From Chondrus crispus (lineage: Eukaryota > Rhodophyta > Florideophyceae > Gigartinales > Gigartinaceae), in NCBI RefSeq assembly GCF_000350225.1, contig NW_005179204.1:1-64000 (forward strand): a DNA stretch of 64,000 nt, written 5' to 3'. The translations under genes and the position numbers were made by a program. Of this stretch, positions 44,294 through 55,100 are shown one piece after another. How positions within the stretch are numbered: position 1 is the first letter of the stretch; each line of letters starts with the position of its first letter. The notes below the pieces were generated by a model that saw only the letters and a program-made list of their open reading frames with translations, had not been told where the DNA came from and searched no databases.

Positions 44294-44797
44294 CGGTTCG
44301 ACGCCTCGACGCCCCGGCGCGGTACTGGGTAACGATCCAGTACCGACGGACGGAGGCGGAGCCGGCTCGTGGGCGTACCGCGCGCGTCCTCAACCCGCGC
44401 TCGGTGCCGCTTCTAAGATAATTAGCGAGCGTTACCTTAGAATAAGCGGGAAGTCGGACCTTGACGGTCGGTGGGTGACAAGTCCGTGCTTGTCCTCCTC
44501 CACCGCCGCCGGTCCGCTCCATATTTAATGTACATAATAACCTATCATAATAGTACAGTACCGATGTACTGTAGCGACGTACTGTAGCGGTCGGTCGACA
44601 CTGTAATACTGTCAGCCATCGGGGCTGACATTATACGTGTGTGCGCGCTCTTCGTTCCGCGTGTACACGTGTACACGTGCCCCCCTGTACTTGGGGGTAC
44701 ACGTGGTGGTACTGTAGAGCATCGAGCCCTACAGTAACCGATTCGATTCTGAGTTGATCTAATCTAAAATAAAGCCCCAGGGGGGGGTTATACTACA
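44294..44797 (-). repeat. Truncated 5' LTR of gypsy element 4 (504 bp)
   Basis: Matches 31326-31829 of the 3' LTR. The remaining 163 bp of the LTR, the PBS and most of the leader are deleted; the breakpoint lies about 12 bases before the gag ATG. Confidence 0.85.
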
Positions 44798-44802
44798 GTT
44801 CG

Positions 44803-45466
44803 TGCATGTGTAATCGTTTATGTCCCGATTGTTCGGGGCACGATTAACCACAGCCTATGTCTGTGAGGAGCTAGACTTCATGTTTGCTCGTTGCTCTTTC
44901 TGCAGCAGACAACTTTTCACAAAGTCCAAACTGAATATCTTTTCCTCATTACCGAGAGCATCAAGTGCAACGATGAGAGCCTCCAAACGGGCAGGCAGAC
45001 CGTTGAGCACTGCCATGGCCATCTCCTTGTCATCGATGTTTACGCTCATTGACTTGAGGATGGCTGCCAGCTGCTTGACACGATTGATGTATGCAAGCAC
45101 CTTTTCACCGGAAAGCATCTCCACAGTGTAGAACTCACGACGTGCAGCTAGTTTGTTCAGCAAAGTGTGCCTCTCAAACACGTTGACAATAGCTTCCCAC
45201 ATCTCATGAGCAGTATCAACATCACGTACATGCTCAAGATGCTCATCTGATAGGGAGAGACCAATCAGTGCTTTAGCTTTACTGTCACCTCTGATCCACT
45301 TCTTACGCTCTTCCGCGCGTTCCTCACTTGGAACTCTTCCCTCAACGATGTATTGGTCAACATCACGTAGAGCAAGCAGAAGTTGTATTTTCTGCTTCCA
45401 CACGTAGAAGTTGGAGTCCGTCAGTTTGTCGATTCTGATGGATCCTCCTCATCCTTGATCTTCCAT
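44803..45466 (-). pseudogene. gag: Copia A copy 1 gag (nonsense-mutated)
   Basis: ATG at 45466-45464. Compared with intact copy 2, codon 6 is TGA and a TAG follows SSSSQT after about 208 codons; between them the UBN2-type gag domain (NVFERHTLLNKLAARREFYTV) is well preserved. The zinc-knuckle codons continue at 31162-31099, on the other side of gypsy element 4. Confidence 0.85.
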
Positions 45467-45638
45467 TTTAGTGCAAATAAACTTCAAGTATTCGAAAATC
45501 TGTTCGGGGATCCCAAGCCGTTAACCGATAGTCAACACAATGGCAAGCCCACCCGTCTAAGAAATTCGATATGATTACTATGAAGTTGCACTAGGAGAAA
45601 TTTGCGAACAGATATGTGAATTTATTTGGATGAAATCC

Positions 45639-46181
45639 CTAACTATTATGTTCACAAACTACCTTTAAGTGTGCGGCACTGTTCTCGTGGCACTTCAGGT
45701 GCCCGTGAGACTCAAAGACGCGATTGCAAGGGATACAACGCGGAGTCTCCTTTGCGTTGGCAACTTGAATGCGATGAGACCTAGACTGAATGTGGTCGTA
45801 AAAGGCCTTCGCACTATTGCCACTAACGCCGCACACTTTACAATACCGCTTATACCGCGGGCACACCTTACGATTCCTCTTGCGCTCACGCTTAAACTCT
45901 TTATCCGCGAGAACAGCCGCTTTCCGAGCAGAAAGTCGATGCGTAGTTTTCTTTATTGGTGCGGGAACAGAGAGCAGAATACGAGGAATCTTATAAGGTG
46001 CGCAGCTCGAGGACGGACCCGGAAGCGCGAGCCAAGGCGAAGGTTGATCCTCAGGCTCAAGCACCTCAACGGATACGACCTCCGATGTCCGAACCGTTCG
46101 ACCGGTGACCAGCTTCCCAGGCGCAGAGCGCACCGGTACTAATTCCAGATCTAACACAACCCCGTAAAAACAGGTATTCAC
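45639..46181 (-). CDS. Copia A leader ORF, copy 1: 180-residue protein with two U1-type C2H2 zinc fingers
   Basis: Same strand as the element, between the PBS and gag. The N-terminal half is hydrophilic with a basic segment (EFKRERKRNRKVCPRYKRY). Finger 1 is C-x2-C-x12-H-x5-H (CKVCGVSG...DHIQSRSH) and finger 2 is C-x2-C-x12-H-x5-H (CIPCNRVF...CHENSAAH). The wide His spacing is that of U1-type/matrin-like fingers, which usually bind RNA or double-stranded RNA. The frame is intact although gag and pol of this copy are broken. It has a close relative at 56468-57010. A role in packaging or RNA handling is speculative. Confidence 0.65.
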   Translation of the reverse strand: MNTCFYGVVLDLELVPVRSAPGKLVTGRTVRTSEVVSVEVLEPEDQPSPWLALPGPSSSCAPYKIPRILLSVPAPIKKTTHRLSARKAAVLADKEFKRERKRNRKVCPRYKRYCKVCGVSGNSAKAFYDHIQSRSHRIQVANAKETPRCIPCNRVFESHGHLKCHENSAAHLKVVCEHNS

Positions 46182-46187
46182 AATAAG

Positions 46188-46672
46188 GAATATGAAGGTA
46201 ATCGTCAGTAACAGATTTTGGAATTATTGCTCTTAAGAACCACCAAAACGTGCAAAGACAATCACTTAGATGTGTAGGAAATGGAAAGAAACTCAAAACT
46301 TACTTTGCATGAGAGAACAAAGAAAAACCAAATGCGAGATTGACGACGACGGCGGAAGCGGGAGCGGAAACGAAGCCGAAGACCAAATACAGAGACAGCA
46401 GCAAGAACCACAGCAAGAACAAAAGCCAAACCAAAAACAAAGACAACGAAGACAGCGGGGGCAATGACCAAAACCAATTCACACAAGAGAGCAAGAACGA
46501 CAGCAGCAGCGAAAACCAAAACCAAGAACGACGGCAAGAACGAGAGCGACAACGACAGCGAGAAAACCAACCGAAACAACGACGAGAAACGGCAGCGAAA
46601 ACGACAGCGACAACGACGGCAGAAACAACGGAACGAGAACGACATACTCATGCAGTGAAACGACAGCGAGGG
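46188..46672 (-). other. Copia A copy 1 leader, low-complexity part
   Basis: Pyrimidine-rich on the sense strand with repeated CGTT/TCGCTG-like words. A 129-codon frame (46651-46262) encodes a Phe/Leu/Val/Arg-rich product that could just reflect composition. The frame is preserved in copy 2 (57480-57091), so it is worth noting but not called a gene. Confidence 0.4.
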
Positions 46673-46687
46673 ACTGGGCCCATAACC
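46673..46687 (-). other. Half-tRNA primer-binding site of copia A copy 1
   Basis: On the minus strand GGTTATGGGCCCAGT directly follows the LTR. It complements the anticodon arm of eukaryotic initiator tRNA-Met (CTGGGCCCATAACC), not a tRNA 3' end, as in Drosophila copia. Confidence 0.85.
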
Positions 46688-47937
46688 TAATGGTAGGTTC
46701 GGAGGGGCAAGGGAAAGAAGGAGGGCAGGTTGATGTGTGTGAGTGAAGGAGTTGGTGCCGAGGTTTACTTGGAGCCGTCTTTCGGCGATACTTATATACT
46801 TTGAGTGTTACACTATCCCATTACTTTGGCACCTGGTAAACCGTACTCACCATATGCGCGACCAAGCGCGGTCCTCTTCTGGCCCGTCCACACTGTTCTA
46901 TTTCCACCTTACGAATTGACAATTGACTATCAGTGCACAACAGTTTCTACACATTTCGAGTGACTGTAAACCATGGCCCTATGCATGCAATCGTTTCACA
47001 CGTTACTAATCTGCATCCAGACATGACAGAATATATTCTTGCACAATGAACAACTTGGCATCTCTCTATTTCCAACAATGCAAAGTCCTGTCATATCTCA
47101 GTCCCCATACATGCCCTTGTTTCGTACCTTACTAATTTCGGTACACACTGCCAGACAACTATCACGGATAGCAACAATGTGCATCCAGACTTTCTACACA
47201 TCTCACGTGATATCCGATGTGAATCACACGAGTACTGTCATCAACTTGCATCCAACGGCGCACCATAACGAGAGCACAGTACAACGTCGCATGCTGACGA
47301 GAGTGTAGTACAACGGCGCATGCTGATGAAAGGGTCGCATACGGCGTGACGCGTACACTGAATACTCACGTAAGTACATGTCTCTTGCGAGAAATACTTG
47401 TTGTACTTTTAATTCACATGTACTGTGCTCGGACACGCGCCGGACCGTATGTAGGCGACGTGTACAAGTGTACGTACACACAGCAACCTGGCGATGTGTA
47501 CATGTGTACACGGCACACAAGTGTCCACCGCCAAGGCCACGCGTAAATACCCATTACAACCATGGTGAACAACTTGAAACCCCCGAAATGATGTAATTAA
47601 AACGTATACCGATCATTCAAGATATATCACCAGCATGACTGCATATAAGTGGACAATAACAGACCAATAGAATTGCAGCATTCGAACCGACACCCAATAG
47701 ATTTGCAGTATTGCCTGTGTAGCCCTACAACGGTTTGGGCAAAATGCAAATTTTCGGCATTTATGCAAATTTGCATAACCCTCCAAAAGTCCACTTTCGT
47801 CCGCAGAACCCCAAAATCTGAGAAAATACACGGGTTATGTAGTGATATGGGGTGAGGGTCCGGACCTTCGAGTCATGTACACGTGTCGCTCGATTTTGCA
47901 CTTTGCAGATAACAGCATGTGGTCGCACATTTTCAAT
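46688..47937 (-). repeat. 5' LTR of copia A copy 1 (about 1250 bp)
   Basis: Aligns with the 1264-bp LTRs of copy 2 but is clearly older. A TATA-like TATATAAG lies near 46790-46797 (minus). The outer end abuts an inverted fragment of family A pol at about 47938, with no target duplication. Confidence 0.85.
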
Positions 47938-48988
47938 GCAGGTGGGTTTTCGGAGTGAAGCAACTTCCTGACGAGTCCAGAAAATTGGTCTAAATTGCAA
48001 AGGGACGTCTTGCAGCACGAGGCTTTCAACAAGTAGAAGGCATCGATTACACTGAAACTTTCGCCCCTGTCATCAAGTTCACAACTATCCGTGTGCTGCT
48101 GGCACTGGTTGCGCACTTTGACCTTGAGCTGCATCAGATGGACGTGGTGACTGCCTTCCTCAACGGTGAACTTCACGAAGAAATCTACATGGAGCAACCT
48201 GAAGGATGCATCGACAAAGTCAAACCTGATTCGGTGTGTAAACTTCTGAAAGCAATCTATGGTCTTAAGCAAGCCCATCGCCAATGGCATAGTAAGATCG
48301 ATGAGTTTCTGATCACTGAACTTGATTTCAACACTACACGCAGCGACCCATGTCTTTACATTCGACGTCAAGGCAATGTCATCATGATTATCGCGTTGTA
48401 CGTGGACGATCTGCTGCTAGCTGGAAGTGACTTGGAGGCCATATAATGGATAAAAAATGAACTCAACAAACGATTCGATATGAAAGACCTTGGCGAAGCA
48501 AAGACTTGTATTGGTCTAGAGATCGACCGTATACGTTCTAAACACGTCCTGACCGTCACGCAGTCGAAGTATGCCCAAGCAGTACTGAAACGGTTCAAAA
48601 TGTCGGCATGCAATCCTTGCGTTACTCCGATGGAACAGTCTCGACATGTCACAATGCAAGTGGCCGAAACTGGCACTGATGACAACCCATGCTTTGAACC
48701 ATATCGTCAGGCCATTGGATGTCTAATGTTCCTAATGGTCGGGACCCGCCCCGATATTGCGTTCGCCATTGGAAAGTTATCTCAACACTGTGCCGACCCT
48801 CACGAGTCGCACTGGTCAGGTGTGAAACGTGTTTTGAGATACTTGCGTGGGTCCCAGCATCTTGGAATGGTGTTTGGTAAAGATGATCTTGGTACGGAAC
48901 TTCATGGATATAGCGACGCAGATTCGGGTGGATGCCTTGAATCACGAAAATCAACGAGTGGGTACGTGTTCAAGCTTTGTGATGGGCC
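47938..48988 (+). pseudogene. pol: Fragment of copia A pol (RT and part of RNase H)
   Basis: Starts at the codons for WVFGVKQLPDES and ends at FKLCDGP, where the family B LTR begins. In-frame stops occur after RKLV and at the ATATAA near 48443. RT motif ALYVDDLLLAGSD is intact; RNase H has SDADSGG for SDADWGG. Orientation is opposite to copia A copy 1, whose 5' LTR it touches. Confidence 0.9.
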
Positions 48989-49756
48989 TGTTGGAAATCT
49001 TCGACCACATGCTAAGCTACAAGCCTGGACAGATATTACACGTGTACGTCGACGAAACCTAACATGCTTGCAAGAGCATTCTCAGAATGTTTGGTCTTCA
49101 ACGTGGACACGTGGCACATTTGTACACGGTTGCACTTTCCTATCATTTCTGAGCATGTTTCAATGTTGGTGTAGACACGTGTAAGTTATGTACCTCATGG
49201 CACTCTACAGTACATTCTGAACATGTTTCATTTTTCTCGATTTGACACGTGTGTGACACGTATGACATTTGTCCTACACGTGTGTGACACGTATGACGTA
49301 TGTGCCACAGTGGTTATTTATCGTAGTGTAAAATCTGTAATCTACAGTACAGTACATTCAGATATTATTGACTCTCAAACGGTCCGAAATTATTAGCAAG
49401 AGAGAGTGCAAGTAGGAAAGTCATTTGATTATCAACCGAGAGTGGAAGTAGGAGAGTCACTTGATTATCAACCGAGAGTGCAAGGAGAGTCATTTGATTA
49501 TCAACCGAGAGTGGAAGTAGGAGAGTCACTTGATTATCAACCGAGAGTGCAACAGGGAGAGTCACTTGATTATCAACGAGTGCAAGAAGGAGAGTCACGT
49601 GACCAGCCTTAATGGCTCGTATTGTATGTAGTTCGAAGAGTATAAGTAGCGCCAATAGTTGGCGACCAAGAGTAAAATGGTATCAACTTTTTTTCCCGTC
49701 AACCACCAGCAACCTACAACCATCCTTCTTCCCTCTGCCCCGCTGACCTTTCTATA
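48989..49756 (+). repeat. 5' LTR of copia B (768 bp)
   Basis: Begins TGTTGGAAATCTTCGACC and ends CTGACCTTTCTATA. U3 holds five or more ACACGTGT-type palindromes (for example near 49034, 49173, 49248, 49275) and the 36-bp repeat array; TATA box TATAAGTAG at 49641. Confidence 0.92.
49398..49610. repeat. 36-bp tandem repeat array in copia B LTR U3
   Basis: About six units, each with the palindrome TTGATTATCAA and GAGAGTCA. Copy number and unit variants differ between LTR copies (also 30490-30700 and 63626-63838). It lies 30-240 bp upstream of the TATA box, an enhancer-like position. Confidence 0.85.
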
Positions 49757-49770
49757 GGTTATGGGCCCAG
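49757..49770 (+). other. Half-tRNA primer-binding site of copia B
   Basis: GGTTATGGGCCCAG directly after the LTR, complementary to the initiator tRNA-Met anticodon arm. Confidence 0.85.
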
Positions 49771-50844
49771 TTCAACGCTGATCGTCGTCTTCGTTTTGGT
49801 TCAAGTTCGAGTTTCGCCGTCGTTCAAGTATCAGTTTGTTCAGCTCGTCAAGCAGAAGAAGAAGGTATCCGTTTCGGTCTCCGCTTTCGAGTTTGGTTTT
49901 TCAGTTTTTTCAGTTTTCGCCGTCGTTTTCAGCACCGTTTCAGCCGATTTTTCAGTTTGGTGGTCCGTCAGTTCCCAGTTTTTGGAAATCAACTTTGTGG
50001 TCTTGCAGCTTTGTCGTGGCAGTCGTTGTGTGAGCTGTGGGTGAGCCTTTCGCTAGTCGGGAGGAAGAAAGTCCCTAGTGGCCAACGCACTGCCAAATCC
50101 TCAGTGGAACATACCCTCGCTCTTGGTGAAAGGCTGGTGCCATTGGAAATCTGACTTGAGCGAGGGTCCGACCAAGAATCGTCGAGAGACGAATTACTGA
50201 TCCTCGGGGAGGATCACAGTGTACTGGTCTAGTCGATCCGCACTCTGCCTTCGGGAGGTGCGTCGGCGGTGTGGGTAACGCTCTCGGTATTAGCCCTATA
50301 GGTACGACTTCGGTCCCCTGGGTGAAGAGAATACGTGCCTAAACACTGAACCTCTCACTATACGTGTATAAGGTCGCGTACCTTGATTAAGTTCGCACGG
50401 AAGAGGGTGACCCAAGGAGTGATTGTGAACGAATCACACGAGTACGACGAAGGCAGTTTCATTCTTGTGTTGTGGGAGACCCTCTGAGGCAGTACCGTAT
50501 CAAGTTTGGACAAGCCGATTTAGGTTGCAGGGACCGTTCGCGGTAGTAACCAAAAGTCCTGGTTCGTCTACAGGCAAAGTTGTTGTGCTTACTCGTGGCA
50601 CGTTTGATTTAGTTCACAGTCGAAAGACCCGCACTGGCGGACATATAGGGGTAGCGCTGTAAGGCATTTTTAAGAAGAATACGCTTGTTCCACTCCGCCG
50701 GGAACAAGCACCAAGAACGTTTCCGAGTAATCGCTACAAACTTCTTATACGGGTGGGCTTGCCATTGTGTTGACTATCGGTTCACGGCTTGGGATCCCAG
50801 AACGGAAGACCTTGTATACTCGAAGGGTACCTCCATTCGGCGAA
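49771..50844 (+). other. Copia B leader
   Basis: About 1.07 kb. The first 250 bases are T/C-rich with many TTTCG and TTCAG words, like the start of the copia A leader. No zinc-finger ORF is visible. 50752-50804 is conserved with copia A (see separate entry). Small frames here have no signature. Confidence 0.6.
50752..50804 (+). promoter_or_regulatory. Conserved pre-gag leader element of copia B
   Basis: The stretch from GGTGGGCTTGCCATTGTG to GGCTTGGGATCCC is almost identical to 56383-56331 (minus) in copia A copy 2 and the matching place in copy 1, although the coding sequences of the two families differ much more. It sits 40-90 bases before the gag ATG, a usual place for packaging or translation signals. 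Confidence 0.5.
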
Positions 50845-50901
50845 ATGGATGACCAAAGCTCTGGATCGGTCAGAATCGAGAAGCTGACGGCATCTAACTT
50901 T
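50845..50901 (+). pseudogene. gag: Copia B gag, first 19 codons
   Basis: ATG at 50845. It ends in codons for SNF, where the nested block begins; the reading frame resumes at 59166 when the block and one ACTTT are ignored. Confidence 0.85.
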
Positions 50902-52165
50902 TAATGGTAGGTTCGGAGGGGCAAGGGAAAGAAGGAAGGCAGGTTGATGTGTGTGAGTGAAGGAGTTGGTACCGAGGTTTACTTTGAAGCCGTTTTCCTG
51001 CGATACTTATACACTTCGAGTGCTACACTATCGCTCTACTCCGACTCCCAGTAAACCATACTCTACTATGCGCGACCAAGCGCGGTCCTCTTGTGGCCCG
51101 ACCATACTGTTCGATTTCCACCTTACGAATCGATTCGTAACTATTAGCTCACAACTATTTCTACACATTCTAAATGACTGTAAACCATGGCCCTATGCAT
51201 GCAACTGTTTCACACCTTACTAATCTGCATCCAGTCATGCCAGACTTCATTGTTGTGCAACGAACAACTTGGCACTTGTCTATTTCCAACAACGCAAACG
51301 TCTTTCATATCACAATCGCCATACGTATCCTTGTTTCTCACCTTACTAATTTCGCCAAGCACTGTCAGATAATTATGGCAAGTTATAACAATGTGCATCC
51401 AGACTTTCTACACAACTCACATGAGAATACATGTAAATCACACGAGTACTGTCATGAACTTGCATCCAACGGCGCACCATGACGAGAGCACAGTGCAACG
51501 GCGCGTGCTCACGCAAGACTCGCATACAGCGTGACGCGTACACAGAATAATCGCACAACTGTATTCCTCTCGCGAGAAGCACTTGTTGTACTTTTGATTC
51601 ACATGTACTGTACTCGGACACGCGCAGGATCGCAAACAGTCTGACACTGTAAAACTGTAAACCCTCATGTGCATACACCTGGATGCGTGTACATGTGTAC
51701 GTACACGAATCCACATGGCGACGTGTACATGTGTACACGGCATACATGTGTCCCGCCCGGGGGCCCCATGCAATTACCCATTACAACCATGGCAAACCAC
51801 TTGAAACCCCCAAAACAACGTAATTATGGCATATACAGGCCATTTAAAGTACATCACAAGGCCAATGACGCACACGTGGACAACGCTCGACCAATAGATT
51901 TGCAGCATTAGACCTGAGGGCCAATAGAATTGCAGTATTTCCTGTGTAGTCTATAGTGCTACGGGCCAAGGTTCCACTTGGCAAAACTATGCAAATTTGC
52001 ATGACCCTCCGAGAGGCCACTTTCGTCCCCGGAACCCCAAAATCTGGGATTTTACACGTGTCATGTCGTGATATGCGTAAGAGCGCCCGGACCGTGCAGT
52101 CATGTACACGTGTCACTCGATTTTGACCTTTTCAGATAACAGCATGTGGTCGCACATTTTCAATA
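50902..52165 (-). repeat. 3' LTR of copia A copy 2 (1264 bp)
   Basis: On the minus strand begins TATTGAAAATGTGCGACC and ends CCTACCATTA; the ends are not TG...CA. The purine tract GATCGAGGGGAGA (52178-52166) precedes it. CACGTG palindromes lie near 52055 and 52106. Confidence 0.92.
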
Positions 52166-52176
52166 TCTCCCCTCGA

Positions 52177-55100
52177 TCACATGCTTTGGGCAGCTTTGCA
52201 CTCGGAAAGCCCAACCATGCCCACGAACTTTTCAAAAAGCACGCGACCAAGTGGTTTGGTCAGCATATCGGCTGGGATTTCTGTTGTCGGACAATGGTAC
52301 AATGTGACCAGTTTTCGCTGCACCGCATCTCGAACAAAATGATACGTAATATCAATGTGCTTGTTCCGACGATTTGTAGATTCATTCTGAGCAAACGCAA
52401 TCGTACCAGCGTTGTCACATCCAACGCGAATTGTTGGATCCGAATTCGCACCAAGTACATCAGCATGGAAGCGTCGAAGCCACGCGGCCTCTTTGCATGC
52501 TTCACTGAGTGCGATGTATTCTGCCTCACAAGTAGACTTTGCAACTACTGTTTGTTTCCGGGAAGCCCAACTGATAGGCCCATCACAAAGCTTGAACACG
52601 TACCCACTCGTTGATTTTCGTGATTCAAGGCATCCACCCCAATCTGCGTCGCTATACCCATGAAGTTCCGTACCAAGATCATCTTTACCAAACACTATTC
52701 CAAGATGCTGGGACCCACGCAAGTATCTCAAAACACGTTTCACACCTGTCCAATGCGAATCGTGAGGGTCGGCACAGTGTTGAGATAACTTTCCAATGGC
52801 ATACGCAATATCGGGGCGGGTCCCGACCATTAGGAACATTAGACATCCAATGGCCTGACGATATGGTTCAAAGCATGGGTTGTCATCAGTGCCAGTTTCG
52901 GCCACTTGCATTGTGACATGTCGAGACTGTTCCATCGGAGTAACGCAAGGATTGCATGCCGACATTTTGAACCGTTTCAGTACTGCTTGGGCATACTTCG
53001 ACTGCGTGACGGTCAGGACGTGTTTAGAACGTATACGGTCGATCTCTAGACCAATACAAGTCTTCGCTTCGCCAAGGTCTTTCATATCGAATCGTTTGTT
53101 GAGTTCATTTTTCATCCATAATATGGCCTCCAAGTCACTTCCAGCTAGCAGCAGATCGTCCACGTACAACGCGATAATCATGATGACATTGCCTTGACGT
53201 CGAATGTAAAGACATGGGTCGCTGCGTGTAGTGTTGAAACCAAGTTCAGTGATCAGAAACTCATCGATCTTACTATGCCATTGGCGATGGGCTTGCTTAA
53301 GACCATAGATTGCTTTCAAAAGTTTACACACCGAATCAGGTTTGACTTTGTCGATGCATCCTTCAGGTTGCTCCATGTAGATTTCTTCGTGAAGGTCACC
53401 GTTGAGGAAGGCAGTCACCACGTCCATCTGATGCAGCTCAAGGTCAAAGTGCGCAACCAGTGCCAGCAGCAGACGGATAGTTGTGAACTTGATGACAGGG
53501 GCGAAAGTTTCAGTGTAATCGATGCCTTCTACTTGTTGAAAGCCTCGTGCCACAAGACGTCCCTTTGCAGTTTCGACCAATTTTCCGGACTCGTCAGGAA
53601 GTTGCTTCACTCCGAAAACCCACCTGGACGTCAGGACGTTTGATGCTTGAGATCTTGGAACAAGTGTCCATGTTTTGTTTTTGTGTTGTGAAGCAAGTTC
53701 TTTGTCGATGCCCTTCTGCCAGAAGCGAGCTTTTGGAGAATCCATAGCTTGCTTGTACGAGTTTGGGATTTCCGTTATCACATGGGGGTGGCTAAGGAGT
53801 CCAGCAGTCACCAAAGCTGCTGCCCACCACGCCCCAGGCGTTTTGCGAATGCGAGTGGACCGACGGAGATTAGTTGGCGGATCAATAGTTTCTTCCTCAA
53901 CTACGTGTTGCTCAACTGTTTCGGTAGTTTCGTCCTCCCCTGGAGTTGGGGAGGAGTTGGAGGATTCATCAGAGTCTTGTTGTTCATCCGGCGATGATGC
54001 TTCTGATGCCACTGCTTCATTTTCTGCAACTTCCTCATCGATGTTCAAGTTGATTGTGTCATCATCAGTTGTAGCCTCCTCGTTTGTATCCATCGGTTCA
54101 CCAGATTTGCCTCTCGTGGACTCGTCAAAAGTAACATCTCTGGATACGATCGCTTTGTGCAAATCACCATCCCACAACTTGTAAGCTTTCGTATTTTCAG
54201 CATACCCTAGAAACATTGCCTCCTTTGCACGGGCGTCAAGTTTCTGGATGTTGTGTTTTGGTAATGTATACCAACACTTTGAACCGAAAACACGCAAATG
54301 ACCAACATTTGGCACAGATTTCATCCATAAGTGGTAGGGGGTCATCTTGGGGGGAATGGCACGTGACGTGACTCGATTTCGAACGTACACTGCATTGGCA
54401 AGTGCTTCTGCCCAGAACCTCTTTGTAACTTTCTTGTGCGCTAGCATGGAGCGCACCAAGTTTACCAAAGTTCTGTTCAGTCGTTCGGCGACGCCATTTT
54501 GCTCCGGTGTGTACGCGGTCGTCATTTGATGCTGAGTACCATTTGCAATCAGAAAAGACTTAAACTCCGTGGACAGATACTCACCACCTCGATCGGTGCG
54601 AAGCACTTTGATCTTGCGACCAGTGTGAGTCTGAGCAAGTTGTGCAAACATTTTGTATCGTTCAAATGCTTCTGATTTATGGTGCATAGGGTACACTACT
54701 GACCAGTTTGAGTGATCATCTATGAAGGTCATGAAGTACTTGGCACCACCAATGGACTGCACCTCTAAGGGGCCACAAACATCAGAGTGAACTAAGTCTA
54801 GACAGAAGTATGCCCGCCTCGAGGACCGCTCTTTTGGGATCACAGATCGAGTGGCTTTGCCGTAGACGCACGCAGAACATTTTTCAGAGATGCAATCATT
54901 GTCAGTATTGTTGATTTTGTTAGCCTCATTACCAAGTAGTTTGACTCCACTTACCACATTGTCACGAATCATCGAAGCAATACCTTGAGAATGCACATGT
55001 GCAAAGCGCTCATGCCACGTTTGCAGGGTGGCAGCATGTGCAGATCCGATGTCACTGACGATGTCGACAACGTAAAGTTCTCCAACCAATGTTGCAGTCG

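Larger units (their letters stand above)
31163..44797 (-). mobile_element. Ty3/gypsy element 4: full insertion in copia A copy 1 (13.6 kb), TSD GTTCG
   Basis: Minus strand. Target duplication GTTCG at 31158-31162 and 44798-44802, exactly within the zinc-knuckle codons of copia gag. Order: truncated 5' LTR, gag, frameshift signal, broken pol, hairpin plus purine tract, tail, second hairpin plus purine tract, 3' LTR. Aligned LTR parts differ at about 6 of 490 positions. A deletion fused the 5' LTR to the gag leader, removing the end of the LTR and the PBS, so it cannot replicate on its own. Confidence 0.92.
27294..47937 (-). mobile_element. Ty1/copia family A, copy 1 (interrupted, 3' truncated)
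   Basis: On the minus strand: 5' LTR (47937-46688), PBS, leader with zinc-finger ORF, gag, pol. It lacks the last part of RNase H and the 3' LTR. It is interrupted by a family B solo LTR (30337-31098) and gypsy element 4 (31163-44797). Excising both, with one copy of each target duplication, restores continuity with intact copy 2. Confidence 0.85.

Noticed and set aside
46340-46690. Plus-strand Asn/Gln/Glu/Arg-rich frames in the copia A leader (also 57169-57519)
   Set aside because: Low-complexity purine-rich strand opposite the transcript; no signature.
52611-54184. Plus-strand frames (also at 27376-28832 and 53194-53643) conserved between copies
   Set aside because: They lie opposite the copia pol and are conserved only because pol is; composition and position fit antisense shadows.
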